Source of the DNA: Odontesthes bonariensis
Taxonomy: Eukaryota; Chordata; Actinopteri; Atheriniformes; Atherinopsidae
DNA length: 64,000 nt
Assembly (NCBI RefSeq): GCF_027942865.1
Contig: NC_134529.1
Coordinates: 17,474,467-17,538,466 of the forward strand
Direction: 5' to 3'
The translations under genes were made by a program, and so were the position numbers. The notes beneath the pieces are model-generated. The model had not been told where the DNA came from and did not search any database. It saw only the letters and a list, made by a program, of their open reading frames with translations. Shown here piece after piece: positions 33,428 to 46,735 of the stretch; the stretch's first letter is position 1; every line of letters begins with the position of its first letter.

Positions 33428-36400
33428 CACATGTTGGAAAAAGGAGAGGGTGATGAAAAACAACCTCAAATTAACGCTTGCCAGCATCTGATGCCTTGTT
33501 GCACCAGCTAAATCCGACTCAGTTGTTATGAGGGAAAAAAACAAAAGATAAGAACCAGCTGACTGACTGGATCATGAAGACAAATTGATGAGTGATGTAT
33601 GTACAAGCCCTGTGATGAATTAACGACCTGTACTGCGTGTAGTTTACCCATCACCACAGTTTAAACAACAAATTAGAGGGTCACAGCAAGTTCGCACACC
33701 ATACATTTTGGACACTGGACCAGAGATGTTTAAAGGTCAGTGCCAAGCAACCTTCTTCGCTACTGCAATATAAGATACTTCTGCTTGACCCCACACGTGA
33801 CACTGGATGTCCATCTTTTGTAAACAGTCTAGTTTAGAGTTCTTTCATGAAATGCTGACAGAAAGACATTCCCACGTGTCATTATGATGTTCTAACCTGA
33901 GCAAAAAGGCGGAACTTGGCTTATTTTACACCAATAGGAATTAATCACTGCTCCTGGACAAATAGACGTATTTGCTATGAAATTTCCTGTTTACTGACTG
34001 AAAAATAGACATCTGCGTTAAAATAAAGAATGAAAAATATGAATATAAATATGAAATAACAAATATGGAAACAAAAGACAAGAAAATACATAATTTGTTA
34101 TTGAAAGGAAATAATTTGTGTTTTAGTAACACCTAATTTCCCAATGTGTTACAATGTTATTCGCTTTGTTGGGTCCTTTTTTAAAAGAAATTCTTCAGTT
34201 ATAAAGAAATTGTTGTAGATTCTGTCATACACCCCTCACGTTGTAAAGAGTGTCTTTGTTGAGATGTTAACTTTTTTAAATGGGATTCCTACTTCACTAA
34301 AATCTAGATTCCAGCTTCTGAAAGTCACAACTATTCAAACTCAAGTCGACATAAGAGGAAAACCAGAAAGCCACCCATAAATCTTCTTTTTTTTTTTGCC
34401 AACTATGAGTATCCACAGCAGCAAGCTGAGAGTGCATCGAGCCTCCGGCACATCTTCCTGCAGGTTGGCTGTTGGATGTTTCTTTTGTGTAGCTGTGTCT
34501 GGCATAGGCTGACTTGGAGAGAGCTGCTCAGATGTCCACGTGTTGTGGAGATTTTGAACAGTCAGAAACAAAAGAGAAATTTTTTTTTCCTTTTTATGCC
34601 TTTGTGGATCGACATTTGTAAGGCCAAGAGTGGCTCACCAAATAACTAGAAACCAACCTGACCCAATTCTGTATCCCATGTTGAGTCCATTTCTACAGCC
34701 CAACAGTCTCTTTCACCTCTTGCCCTGAGGTATCCTACATACGTGATGCACGGTGCTGTCAGCTGCTTCTTCTCATCTGCCAACGATTAGATTTACCACC
34801 ACGGCACGAAGTGTGTAGAGTTCACACTTTCGCTTCAATTCCATCCCCACTGTGTAAGTTCCCTGACCAACCACTAGAAGCTACGTCAGCGAGCACAAGG
34901 AAATGATCCATCACTGTTCACTTTTGGGAAACAGAACTAGTTTGGTTTGTCAGAACACAGAAACACCCAAGATGCCACGTCCCTCTCCACCCACTGTGCT
35001 TGAGTTTACTGATGAATCCATTTGTGACTCATTGGGTTTATGAGTGTGTCCTTGATGTTGCAGTGGTCACAAGGCTGGCTGCGTGGTGACACCTTAACTC
35101 TAATTGCCCTTTGTCTCCATGGAGACACAAAGTGTGACACCAAAGCCCCTAACAAAGTGATAAGCAAACTGAAAGGGCGGAGGTGGGATGTTGTCCTTCT
35201 GAAAGGTTGAATATAATCGCAGTAGTTTAGGAACATTTTCTTTTACTTAAGATGTTCTGACTGAATGTTTTTGTCCCTCCCAAGTTTTCTTGAAATATAA
35301 TTGCATCAGTTTGTAAAGATGAATATGTGTACTGTTTGCATCAGTTGATTATAGAAAAAAAGGAGAGAAATAAGAGGGAAAGAATCCCTCTGAGGACATT
35401 TATTGGTCTTAAAACTGATTTCAAATCAGCTGGGTCTGTCTTTTTTGCATCCTGTGGCTGAAGTAATGACTAAGTGTGTAAAGACTGTATGTATGTGTGC
35501 GTGCATTCTTGTTCTCCCGTGTCCGTTGGGTCCAAAAACTGGAACCCCACCATACATAAAGGGTCCCCACATTTTTAAAAGAGATTTTGTATAGAGTTAT
35601 AATTTAGCCATATGGTTAGGGTTAGAACTGGGTTGAGGCTAGATTAAGAGTAAAGTTTGCATGCTAAATGTTTAGGCATTCAGCTGTGATGCCTAAACAG
35701 GTTAGGGTAAGGGGCTGGGATGTGCATTATGTCAATGGTGAATCACCACAAAGATAGCGAAGGAAGTTTGTGTGTCTGTGTATGTCTGTGTTTTAAACAT
35801 AATCCCTAATCCTGGTGACCATTCCTTGAACCTCTTCCTGGCTCAGAGGCCATGGACAAAGACAACAACATCCTGTGAGAATACACACAGATTCACACAC
35901 ACACAAGCAAATATAAGTAAACGGGCATTCATGATGGATAAATTCAGCCCATTTCTTTATTTAGACACTCTTGCTAATAAAGTCTGACCTTTGACCAGCT
36001 CTGCTTCACAAAAATGACACCAGCACCTCATCACACCCTGCTGTCAGTTTGGACTGTTAGTCCATTTTTGTCCATTTTAATCTCTGATAAGCATTTTATC
36101 CGCATCACTTATCGCTTATCAGTCTGCCCGAATATAGATATTTCTGGGAAAGAAAACAGCACAACAATATTTCACATTCTTCTAAAAAAAAATTGTGACC
36201 GGATGTTTCCTCCAATGTCTTGAGATTTCTACATCTGACAGTCAACTTCCAGGAAGCTGCTCTATGAATGTGAGATTTCCACATAAACTCTAACCTATGT
36301 TTTGGTGCCTTCCTGAATGTATTTCTAATGTGCATGCGCATTTGTGGCGTCGACGCAAAGTTTTCAACACGGGTTACATAAGAAATGTGAGGATGAGAAA

Positions 36401-36555
36401 TTCTCTGATATGTTATCAGAGAACATTGTGTTTGTAGGGAGAACAGGCACCAGACTGACTCAGCAGTAGACAGCAGGACTCTGTAATTCAGGTGTGACCA
36501 GTAAACAGACAGACATCACTGTTATTCTCACGCTTGTACAGAAAAGGCTGTGTAT
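33428..36555. other. Intergenic DNA right of the LTR element
   Basis: No gene recognised. It holds one arm (34166-34192) of a 27-bp inverted pair and a degenerate teleost repeat at about 35500-35790. Confidence 0.5.
35500..35790 (+). repeat. Degenerate teleost interspersed repeat with TTAGGG-like words
   Basis: The succession GGGTCCCCACA, GGTTAGGGTTAGAAC, GGTTAGGGTAAGGGGCTGGGA, TGCATTATGTCAATG and CACAAAGATAG followed by GT-rich DNA matches a repeat I recognise as very common in fish introns. The name of the family is not certain. Confidence 0.5.
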
Positions 36556-36559
36556 ATGT

Positions 36560-37560
36560 TGTTGCTGTGGAAAATGTAAGGAAAAACAGAATTCAATGAT
36601 TTGAAAATCTCACAAAGTAATATTTAATTCCCGACAGAACTTAGAAAAAAGTTTCAAATGTTGTGAGTGAGGAAATTTGACTCAAATTAGCTCATTGAAT
36701 TTGATGGCAGTAATATATCCCATGAAAGTTGGGGCAGAAGCAACAAAAGACTGGAAAAATAAGGGGTACTAACAAGAAACAGCTGGAGGAGCATGTTGCA
36801 ACTGATTAGGTAGCATGTTAGTAACATGACTGGATATAAAAAAGAGCACCTTAGAGATGCAGAGTCTCTCAGAATTAAAGATAGGCAGAGGTTCAGAAAT
36901 CTGTGAAAAAAACTTAAATCTGCATTTACAGTTCATAGAACAAATTTCATATCAACCTTCCTCAATGTGAAGTTTATTGGACTAAATATTTCATAATCTA
37001 CAGTACATATTATCATCAAAGTTTTCAGAGACCCTGGAGACATCTCCAGGACAAAGGCAGAAGCCAGTATTGGATCCAACGTGATCTTCAGGCCCTCAGG
37101 CAGCGCTGTATCATAAACAGATGTGATTCTGTAATGGAAAATTGTCTGTGAACGCAGTTCACTGTGCCATCCACAAATGCAGGTTAAAGGTCTATTACTC
37201 AAAGAGGAAGCCACATATTGAATATGATCCAGAAGCACTGCTGACTTCTCTAGACCAAAGCTAATTCAAAATGGACTGAGGCAAAGTGGAAAACTGTTCT
37301 GTGGTCAGATGGATCAGCATTTGAAATTCTTTATAGGAATTATGGACGCCACATCCTCATGGCTGAAGAGGAAAAGGACCATCCAGCTTTTTATCAGAGC
37401 CTTTTTTTCATCAAAGTCTGCATCTCTGATGGTATGGGGGTACTGGGGGTACATTAGTGCCTGGCAATGGCAATTTGCACATGAGAAAAGACAATGCTGA
37501 AAGGCATATACAGGTTGAGCAACTAAAATCCTATATCCTGTTTTATATATCAGACAAGAA
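36560..37560 (+). pseudogene. Tc1/mariner-like DNA transposon relic with broken transposase
   Basis: The sequence follows the order of a fish Tc1-like element: an AT-rich leader, the segment around AGCAACAAAAGACTGGAAAA, ATCTACAGTACATATTATCA (helix-turn-helix region), CTGTGCCATCCACAAATGCA, then AAATGGACTGAGGCAAAGTG and CTCTGATGGTATGGGGG (DDE catalytic region). The coding frame is broken by several frameshifts and deletions, and the part after the second catalytic block is missing, so it cannot encode an active enzyme. Clear terminal inverted repeats were not found. It is an old insertion in intergenic DNA. Confidence 0.8.
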
Positions 37561-40500
37561 AGGGACAACATTGCTAAGCATTAATTCAGTCTATGTCTTT
37601 TATTTGATCCCTTTCAAGCTTTAACCCCATGTATGATTAAACTCTGCTCAGACAGGGATGCAAACTGAAACTTGCCTGGTCGATGGGGGCATTCACATTA
37701 CAAAAATGAAGGTGCCATCATAACCTTTTCAGTATATTTTTTTCCAACGTTTGAGAGAGTTTTCTGCAATTTGAAAAGAAAACTCACTCCATATCGGTGG
37801 TAACTACTGACAACAGGAAAAAATGTGAAATGTTTTATTCCACATTACTTCCTCTGCCTCTGAAGTTGCTTGTGAAATGTAACTGTTTCTAATTGTTAAG
37901 TGATGTGAAAACATACAGTAAACTTTATAGAACGAGGAAGCTTTTTTTGTATGAATGTTGCACTTTTTCAGGCTCATCTAAATGTCCCCTGCCTCCTGAA
38001 TGTGCATTATTGTCTTCCTGCCCTCAGTCTCTGCTGCACTGGTTTTCTTTCTGCCAAATTGAGATGTTAAAAGCTTGTTTTAAAGTCTCGTAAATCTCTT
38101 GATGTCTTATTTTGTTTTGCAGACTCTATGTGCAACAGTGTGGCATTCTTCCTGCCAGCAGGGTAGTTGTCTTGGAGAGCTTAGGGAGAAACTTAGGGAA
38201 GGCCGTATATTTGATGAATGAGTATCTCTTATCTGAACTAGTCAGGGGCCTCCAGGAGGAGTGGATGTGCAGAGAAGAGAGAGTGGATATAGTTTATGAG
38301 TCCTTTTTTTTTTTTCAAAAGACATTCTTAGAAAAATGCTAAACTTAAGTATCTTCACGTGGGCAGATAAGCCCAGCATCCCCCATATACCCATAACTAT
38401 CTGCACTTTTAAATAGGATAATTCAATTAAATACCAACAAAAACTCATATTCATTGACTGCATTGATGCTCCTAATTTCCAAACGGTCACAGTGTAATTC
38501 TTATCTCATCTGCAGATTTGTGAGCAAATATCTGAGCTGTCTGATGTCACTCTTTTATCTATTGGAACCATAACTTCTCCACTTTGATTGGTTTATCGTA
38601 AATTGAAATGAATACATGTCCCGAAGCAAAGATAACCCTAATATAAGAAGGTAAGCAATTAGTTTAGACAGAAATGAAAAGAGGTAAACTCCAAATATGT
38701 AGTTCCTCCCCATGTCCTTCTACTGCCACCCAGTGGTTACTTTGACGTTTAAATTCAGACGTTCAAGATCCTGAATAGACTGTCTGCTGTTGGGGGTTAA
38801 AGGAGAAAAATAGATTATAATTTTCACCTCTTTAATGTCTTCTCCTTATAAAGCACATTTTGCAGTCCCCATATTGTGTCTCATTAGAAATTTGTGGATT
38901 TAAACTTTCCCGGGCTGTCTCTACCACTCAGTTTAGGTCAATAATGAATATGTTGAATATGTGTTATGGTGTTGTTTTTCCAGATTTTGATCATTTGATT
39001 AAAAAAAAAAACATAGATTCTCATTATTATGGCCCCAAGCAAATTTAAAAAATTGCAAAGAAACATTTGCTCCATAACATTTGCTGTGGGCCATAAATTG
39101 TTGATAAAGATAAAGATGTGGATGTAGTCATGATGACAATAACGTGAATGAATTGTGAAGAGCTGTTTTGAAGCCTTGAGTTCAGCATTCCGACATCGCC
39201 ATCTTGGTCATTTAGAAGCTGGCAGTGACCTTATTTGGTAAAGAAAGTGGAGCCAGAGAGAATTACTTGAAACCTGATTTGACAAAAAACACACATCCTT
39301 GAGGTGTCATTTCTATTTAAATTAAAAATTTCTTTTAAAAAAGGACCCAACAATTAACTTTTTTTTCTCAGTGAGAACATTAAAGTGTTAAAGTATTTGG
39401 TCCTGTTAACTGAAAATAAAACATTTTCATTGTCAAACTTTGAACATGAAACGTAACTGAAGTAGATTTTTTTTTTCCTGGGAAAAAAATACTGGACGCT
39501 ATAGCAGAACCAAAGGCAGAAACAACCTTTTGATGTATACATTTTACATGTTAAATGTAAAATAAGATGTTCCTTCGAAACAACTGGTGTGCCGTTGTTC
39601 TGTGCTGAAGGTTTTCTTTGCTATGTGCTGTGGTTAAACTGTTTTCCGCGTGTGTTATGTTGCAGCGAGGAACTCTCCAGTCATAAACCGCCGCGTCGTG
39701 GATCTTGATGTGTCTAACTCTTGGATTATTTTATGTTAATGGTAAAAAGACTAAAATGTCAATGCAACTTGCATCTGATAGAATATCACCTAAGCTTATT
39801 TCCTGTTTTAAAAGGGTTTTTGTCGTGTCTAAGTTGAGTTTTACACAATTCAGACTTGTAGATAAGGTCAAACCATTCAGTAATGATAGTTTATATCATG
39901 TTGCCTTTGTGCAACACCATAGGTCATTTAAAATTAACTCTTTTGAACTATTTCAAAGAGATTTGACAACAACATTTTGAAATTGTCACTCAATTTTATC
40001 TCACTGAACCAACGATAATATATATCACAATAATTACATCAAATAAATATGAAAAATACTGACAAACTTCCTGTCTTGATTCTTCAGTTAACCTGACTGG
40101 CACTGAGGCCAATGGAGCCTGCATGTACTCTACACACCCTTTCACGGCTTGATGGGATCCAGCCTCCGTAATTCATAATGCAAATATTTTACATGGGAGC
40201 CAGTATAAATTTTCCCTTGTTGACTGGTAATTGCCTCATAAAATGTAACAAAATTGACAGAACAGGAGAGTCCGCGTGTGTAAAACCAATATCTTTCTTA
40301 AACTTCCTCTGTCGGATCTGTTCTCAGAATTTGCACCCATAGTTGTTCCAGGTGAACATTATCAGTGGGGGTGTGGGTTACAGGGTGCAATCGGGTAAGT
40401 TTGTGGTGTAAACTTGCTGATCTGTGATTCTGGCAAGTACCACTCTCCCCTCCCACTAACCCCTGAGCAGACTTTCCATTTAATTCTTTCCATCAAACCT

Positions 40501-43500
40501 CAGTTCACACCAGTGATGTCATGCGGGTGTGTTTGCTATGATTTCCCTCCTGTGTTTGACACATGTCACAGCTCCCCTCAATCATGATCAGGCTTTTTAA
40601 AAATGAGCAAACTGTTCATTTTTTTGGCAATATTTTGTTGCAAATGTTTTTATTTCTTTATTTATTTTACTGAGATTACAAGGCAATAAACCTTTTTTTT
40701 CATTGAAGCAGCTCTCGATCTGGTATCTGGGCCCCGCTGATTGAACTATATGTCGACAGAAATGTATCTGTGTTGGTTGTACGTAGGTGAAATCTGCTCA
40801 CTCGAGAAGATTTTTTTTTTTTTTAACCCTGCTTGTTTTTTACGCAACCATGCTTGTGCATTCAAATTGCATTGTACCCCTGCCTCTGTTACTAACCACA
40901 GGTTTCAGTTTGACTTAGCAGAAGATGGATTTCTGTTGAAGTCAGCTTCAGGGGTTTTTTAACTTGTTGTTAGCATGCATGCTGATTACATATGGCTTTT
41001 TACTCCATTATACAGCACCTATTAATGACTTATTCTGCATGATAATACTCTACTTAATCATTAACTAAAGTTTTCCATCAATGATATGAGATTACATTTG
41101 ATTTGTAAATGAGGAGGTTGTTTTAGATAAATTAATAACTTGATACGCTTTGTACAATATGTATCCTATGAAGTGGACGGAAGTGGACAAAAAACACTGT
41201 TTTTGTGATTCTATCAGTAGCAATAGACATGATCTACTCTTATAACAAAACGCTTGTAACAAAAGACCAAGTTATTTGGCTCAATCGTGTAAATAATTCT
41301 GAAATACGTCATTCTAGCTCTGAATATGTGCGCATTGAGCTGCTTGTGACTCATTCGATACACACGTTTGTTCTTCACCTTGATGAAACTTAAAAAACAC
41401 TTTGAAAAAAACAGATTAGAAATACTTTCGCAGAAAAGGCCAAAAATTGTTGACGGATACTCTTTTGTGTGCCGCTCCTCTACCAATGAATGAGAAAAGA
41501 GACGGCATCAACAGTAACAGTAACTGTCTGGTACTTCCTGTTTGTGGCATGTAATTATCTCTTCACTAACAGCGAGGAGAGTTGTTAGACGAGAATACTC
41601 CATATTCTCGAACTGATATATATGGGAGAATGACAGCTCATGCGGTACTGTCACCATATACAGCCTCCACTAAGCAAACATAGGCAGCCACGGGAATAGG
41701 GCCGACTGAGGTTCAACGTCGTTACCCCTGGCTGTTTTATGGCAATGGCTCGCTTTTTGGTGAGCCGGCTTTGGTGCAGTAATGGTTTTTAGATCTGGTT
41801 AGGTTTTGTGTTCGTGGATTTAGCTCAACAGACAAAATGGAGATAAAGCAATGATCTGGTTCAGCTTTAACATCTGGACTTGAGCCGTTTTGCTTTTTCT
41901 GCGTTATTTCTTCTGGCTCACAGAATGTGAGCCATCATGGGGATCTTTATGACTACTAGGGCGGCATTTTCACATTTGAGATTCACCTACCACCCGTGAG
42001 CAGCACTGGGGAGGTTGTTGGAGAAAACGTTTTCATTAATGGCTCAGTAGCTGAATATAGTCATGTAGAGGAAGGCATTATTAAAAGCTTTATAATGACT
42101 AATAAAGAGTAAATAAGCCAGTAATCTGCAAGAAAGCAACAAATCATATGTCAGTGAATGTATGTTTTCTTTATGTAAACTGTTAACAGTGTTTTGAAAA
42201 AGTAAGGATTAACCAGTTTTTAAACTTGTCAACATTTCGATATGATGCTTGTTATGTGTTACAAGACCTATCATTAGTAAAATGAATCATCTATATGATG
42301 ACCGATGATGTCTGCTTTGAATCTGAACAGCACCACGTAAATTCTCAGAAGGGTGAGGTCAGACGTAAAATAGTGACGGAAGCAAAAATGACACCTTTGC
42401 TCAGGCTTCTTGCCTTCTCTCACAGCCCGTGAGGTACCGATGAAATATGAAAGTTCTGGTTCAAACATGTACGGAAGAATAATCAAAACATTAGAATAGC
42501 TAATTCAGAGTGAACATGGCAAGCAGTGTCATTCACTAGCAGGGCCAGACCACTATATTCACAGATCCCCATTCACTGAATGAATCGATAACTGCTGCGG
42601 GACTTTGATATTGACCTATTTTCCAGTTATGGTATGTGCTGTGGTTGAGTATCTTGTTGAGGAAGTCTTAGCAGACAGAAGCATCCTTGTGGCTTAGGGA
42701 TTAGTCACAGACCCCCCCTGTCCACTTGTTCAAAGTATTGACCAAGAACCACAACATTACAATCTATGTCCCATCTCTTCCTGTCATCTTTGTTGTCAAA
42801 TATCAGTGTTTCTTTATCTTACTGTGTAGTGGCAAATGAAAACATTGCTACTAGCACCTTATCAATCCTCCACCCATGTCTCTCAAGCGTGCCATGTTAC
42901 AATCTATTTTCTAAAATCCCCTCATATTTAGAAATGCTCAGTGTGAAAGGAAAAGCACTTTCGTCATAACCGTCAAAAACGACCAGCCATGGTCAGAGCC
43001 AACAATCGGAAGGCAGATGGTTGCGGTTTTAAGACCTCCTGCTGTGAGGTACCTGAGCATCAGTGGGTTTGAAACGCGACTTGAAATACTCCTCTTTAAA
43101 AAAAATGCTCTTCTTAAACTTCTCTAAGTTTAAGCGTACTTTAAACTTTGTGATGGATAGATTTTAATCGGATTAGTCGAGCAATTCTTTAAATAGACCT
43201 GTTTTTTTTAGGCACGATTTCACACATAAGTAATAATGTGACTTTTAAATGTTTCAATTTTTGGAAATCGTAACCTCAAACAAACATAATGTCAGTAGTA
43301 ACAGGGAGGGGAGCATCAAGCCACAATGCATCTGCACACTGCATGCAGATGCTCGTGCACAAATTGCACACACACACACACACACAGGTACCGAGGTGTC
43401 GATGTGGTGTGTTCTGTTTCAAAGAATCCGTTCTCACCCACAGCAACAAGTGTGCTCCCCCCTCACTCTTGTTTCCCCTTTTGAGAAGTGTTGACCACAT

Positions 43501-43570
43501 GACCGCAGGTGATTTGAAGGCTGGCTAGTTTCAGCTTGCAATCTGCTTATTTGTCATGGAACTTGTTTTG

Positions 43571-43600
<30 letters not shown>
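37561..43600. other. Intergenic DNA between the Tc1 relic and the chemokine gene
   Basis: About 6 kb of AT-rich sequence without a recognisable gene. It contains the second arm (39327-39353) of the 27-bp inverted pair, a poly-T run near 40812-40824, and CA microsatellites at about 43369-43386 and 43573-43612, the latter just upstream of the chemokine promoter. Confidence 0.5.

Positions 43601-43612
<12 letters not shown>
43573..43612. repeat. (CA)n microsatellite in the chemokine promoter
   Basis: About twenty CA units end roughly 20 bp upstream of the TATA-like element of the chemokine gene. Length variation could therefore alter promoter spacing. Confidence 0.9.
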
Positions 43613-43615
<3 letters not shown>

Positions 43616-43634
43616 TTTTTTTTAGTTGTAGCAC

Positions 43635-43642
43635 AATAAAAG
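43635..43642 (+). promoter_or_regulatory. TATA-like box of the chemokine gene
   Basis: AATAAAAG lies 87-94 bp upstream of the ATG at 43729, a spacing that leaves room for a short leader of about 60 bp. This is an inference from sequence only. Confidence 0.4.
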
Positions 43643-43728
43643 TGGAGGTGCTGTGTGAGAAGCAGACAAAGAGACGGCAGACACCCACTTGGACAAGCAA
43701 CCTGCAAGAGTGTATCGAAGCAAACAAG

Positions 43729-44677
43729 ATGACGACGACAATGATGAAGAACCCCGTCACTCTGCTGGCCTGCATCTTGATTTTCTCATCTCTCACCGTC
43801 CTGGCATCTGACAGTAAGCTGCTTGCATACCAATTCATTTTAATTTAATTTATTTTTCTTTACGGACAAACAGTCGGTTTCTGTAGTAATTTATTAAAAG
43901 GCTGCTTTAGTATCTATTCAGTGTTACTGTAATAAATAAACAGAAACATCTCTCTCTCTCTTTATATATATAATCAAATTTATTTTTTTTATTTTTTCAT
44001 TTTATTTTTTTATTATATATAGATATACATATATATTTTTCTATATGTATATCTATATATAGATATATATAGAGAATATTTTGTAAGAAAAGTTTGTTTC
44101 TAATGCCAACTTAACTTTTTTTTCTCCATTCTGATTTCAGACACCTTCGGTCCGGATAAGTGCTGCTTTAAGTTCATTGCCAACCGCCTACCAAAGAACA
44201 AGGTGACGAGCTACAAATACACGGACAGGCTGTGTTCGATGGAAGGTGTGCTGTAAGTGTCTCCCCTCGTTTTTTGCAAACCTCAGAATTAAAGGGCCAG
44301 GGTCGAAATCATTCATCTTTTATATCTAAATACATCAAAGCAATGTGAAGAGATTTTTTAGCAACTTTAGGTACTCTCACTCAAAAAACTTTAAACACAG
44401 ATCGATGGTTACACGAAGTTAAGCCAATCTAAAAATGCTTATAAGTTAACGCGCACAAACATGACAGTTTATTCAACACCGAATGTACGCTGTGATCAGA
44501 ACGAAATTCAAGAAGCAAACTCAAAATTGCTCTGTCAATCTTCGTTTCAGCTTTACCATGAAGAGGGGCAATGAAATCTGCGCCGACGCAACTCAACAGT
44601 GGGTGAAGGACATCATTGAGGCCAAAGACAGGACAAAGAGAGGGACCACCACCACCACCACCGGGGCATCTGAGTGA
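43729..44677 (+). CDS. CC chemokine (three exons)
   Basis: Secreted leukocyte attractant that would act through CC chemokine receptors. Exons 43729-43813, 44141-44252 and 44551-44677 join in phase (1, then 2), the standard three-exon CC chemokine layout, giving 107 aa. Residues 1-27 form a signal peptide (hydrophobic core VTLLACILIFSSLTVLA). The mature part has the four expected cysteines: C36-C37, C60 and C76. Family context includes FIANRLPKNKVTSYKYT, GVLFTMKRGNEICAD and QQWVKDII. There is no ELR motif and no extra cysteine pair. The C-terminus is unusual: after a basic stretch it ends in six threonines (ACC repeats) and GASE. A second in-frame ATG at 43741 could also be used. Orthology to a single mammalian CCL cannot be judged by eye; it resembles the MIP/MCP group. 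Confidence 0.92.
43958..44075. repeat. AT-rich tract with a perfect hairpin in chemokine intron 1
   Basis: The tract is almost pure A/T. Within it 44014-44033 and 44042-44061 are perfect reverse complements (20 bp) separated by 8 bases, so the transcript could fold into a stem-loop. Confidence 0.8.
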
Positions 44678-44868
44678 CCCAGTATATGTGTACCACTATG
44701 CTTAAAAACGTCCTGAGCCAAGCAAAAGAGGTGTAGAGATTTATCTATAGCTCTCTCTAAATTCATACAGAATATTTTACTTCTCAGATTATCGATCAAT
44801 GCATCATGGTATTTCTACTACTATTTGTTCTTCTTTGTATTTTCCCTTTTTTTTTTTTTTTTAATCTG

Positions 44869-44874
44869 AATAAA
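44869..44874 (+). other. Poly-A signal of the chemokine gene
   Basis: AATAAA about 190 bp after the stop codon. It is preceded by a T run and followed within about 15 bases by GT-rich sequence, consistent with a short 3' UTR. Confidence 0.7.
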
Positions 44875-46539
44875 AGCTATTTTGTGGTAAGTCTTGATCT
44901 GAAGTGATTGTCAAACAAAAAGAACATATATGCACATATATGATATCTGCCAACCATCTACATTATTGCAAATTTCGATAGGAAAGAAATGCATTCGGTC
45001 TCCTCTTTCACTTCATACAGCAGAGCATCAAAACCGATGTGGTTTCTGGTTGATGAAACCACAGGAAATTCTTATCTGTGCCACAAAGGATAGATAGTTC
45101 CCTACAAAAAAAATTGAAATCGAAAACCAAACAAAGACATTGACATCTTTAGACAAACATGAACAAGTCATAGCTTTTTGAGATTATTTCGAAGAAAATA
45201 ATCTTTCTTTTAATCCTGTGTAAATAAGCAATCATGACAACCTCAAAAGGCCTGTATGGATTTGCACCTGTGTGGCCAGCAGGTGTCGCTCCCCTCTCTC
45301 TTGTTCGTTCTCCAGTTATGTTTCACAGCAGTCTCCCCCAGTCCAGTTTATATCTCTCTAAGTGGACTGCAGCAAAATGAGAATTGTTTAATTCAATTTA
45401 CAAGTGCACTCCTGACAACAGGAGCTGGATGAGGTCATGTTATGAGGCTCTCAGCCCCTGTGAGAGCTGGCGAGCGGGGCAAATCTGAACTTAAACCCCC
45501 TTGAGTGACTGCTATATATGCTCAATGCTAAATAAAACACACTCTAGAAAAAAAATCATTTTCATTACAGTCAACATTAGGTTGTGAAGTTTAACCACCA
45601 GCTTTATTTTCTTTCTTTGACATTTGAAAATAAACTGACCTGAAAATTGCAGTGATTGCACCTCATCTGAGGTCTGTGCAGTGACATCTCCGCCAAGACT
45701 ATTTTTGAATAGTTTCAGACCTAGATCTTTATTTTCATGTCCTGCGTGCCACCCTAAGTGCGACCTCAAATGTACGAATACGTACACAGCTTTATGAGCG
45801 TGCTATAGGTTATCTCTGCATTTGCTCACAAACGAAGCTTTATTGACACCACGGTTGACACATTGGAGGAGATGGTCTGATTAGACTTTGGAGGACCTGC
45901 TGCATAGATTTACATAGTAATTAGGATGAAAATAGGACAGAGATGCGGTGGCTTGAGTGCCTCCTCTTTGCAACTGTGATGATGTTTTTGGAAACATCAA
46001 GTGAATTAACCAGAGTAAGCTGGAGTTCATCATGTCAGAGGATCCATGAAAGAGTAGATATGTTGATGGATTTTATACTAAATCCACAGCTCATATAACT
46101 TTTGTCATGTTGGATTGCTGTGGCGAATAAGCTCATTCATGAGACCAAGAGGGGAGTCATGGAGATGTCCTTTTAAGCTTACATACAACCAAGCCACCAA
46201 ACAGCACGACCCACCTGTGGTAGAAGAAAATAAGGACGTAGCAGAAGCGCGCAGTCTGAGGTTTCACAGCCACAGCTGCTGAAATGAACATGTAGATGAA
46301 GTGAGGATGCATTTCTGTAAAAATGTCCCGATAGAGGTCAAGCTCCTTATCTAAAATCTGACACAAGCAAAAGTATTGTCAGAATAGTGCTTGTGCAAGC
46401 GATCGTTGTGAAGGAAAAAAGTGAGGGAGATTCCTTTTTATTTGATTCATCTGCACACATACTTTGTCTCTCACAAACACACTCAGCCGAACCTATATCA
46501 ATTTATTTCACCGATACATGTACAACTGTAAGCCATTCC

Positions 46540-46735
46540 CAAGTTCAACTACGCACATGCTCACATTCATTGCTAGAATCAATTTAGAATCACCAGTTAA
46601 CCTAAGGTGCATGTTTCTGGAAGAAGCCGAAGTTCCCAGAATGCAAACTCCACACCGAAAGATCCTAGCTGGGATATGAACCAGGAACAGGAAGGTGTGC
46701 TAACCACCACACCACCACGCACCCCCATTAAGATA
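46540..46735 (-). repeat. tRNA-headed SINE-like repeat (minus orientation)
   Basis: Read on the minus strand it begins with GTGGTGTGGTGGTTAGCAC and GGTTCATATCCC, resembling the A- and B-box regions of a tRNA. It continues with TGTGGAGTTTGCATTCT, CTTCGGCTTCTTCCAGAAA, CATGCACCTTAGGTTAACTG and GATTCTAAATTG. This order matches a very widespread fish repeat. The B box is mutated, so this copy is probably not transcribed by RNA polymerase III. Confidence 0.75.
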
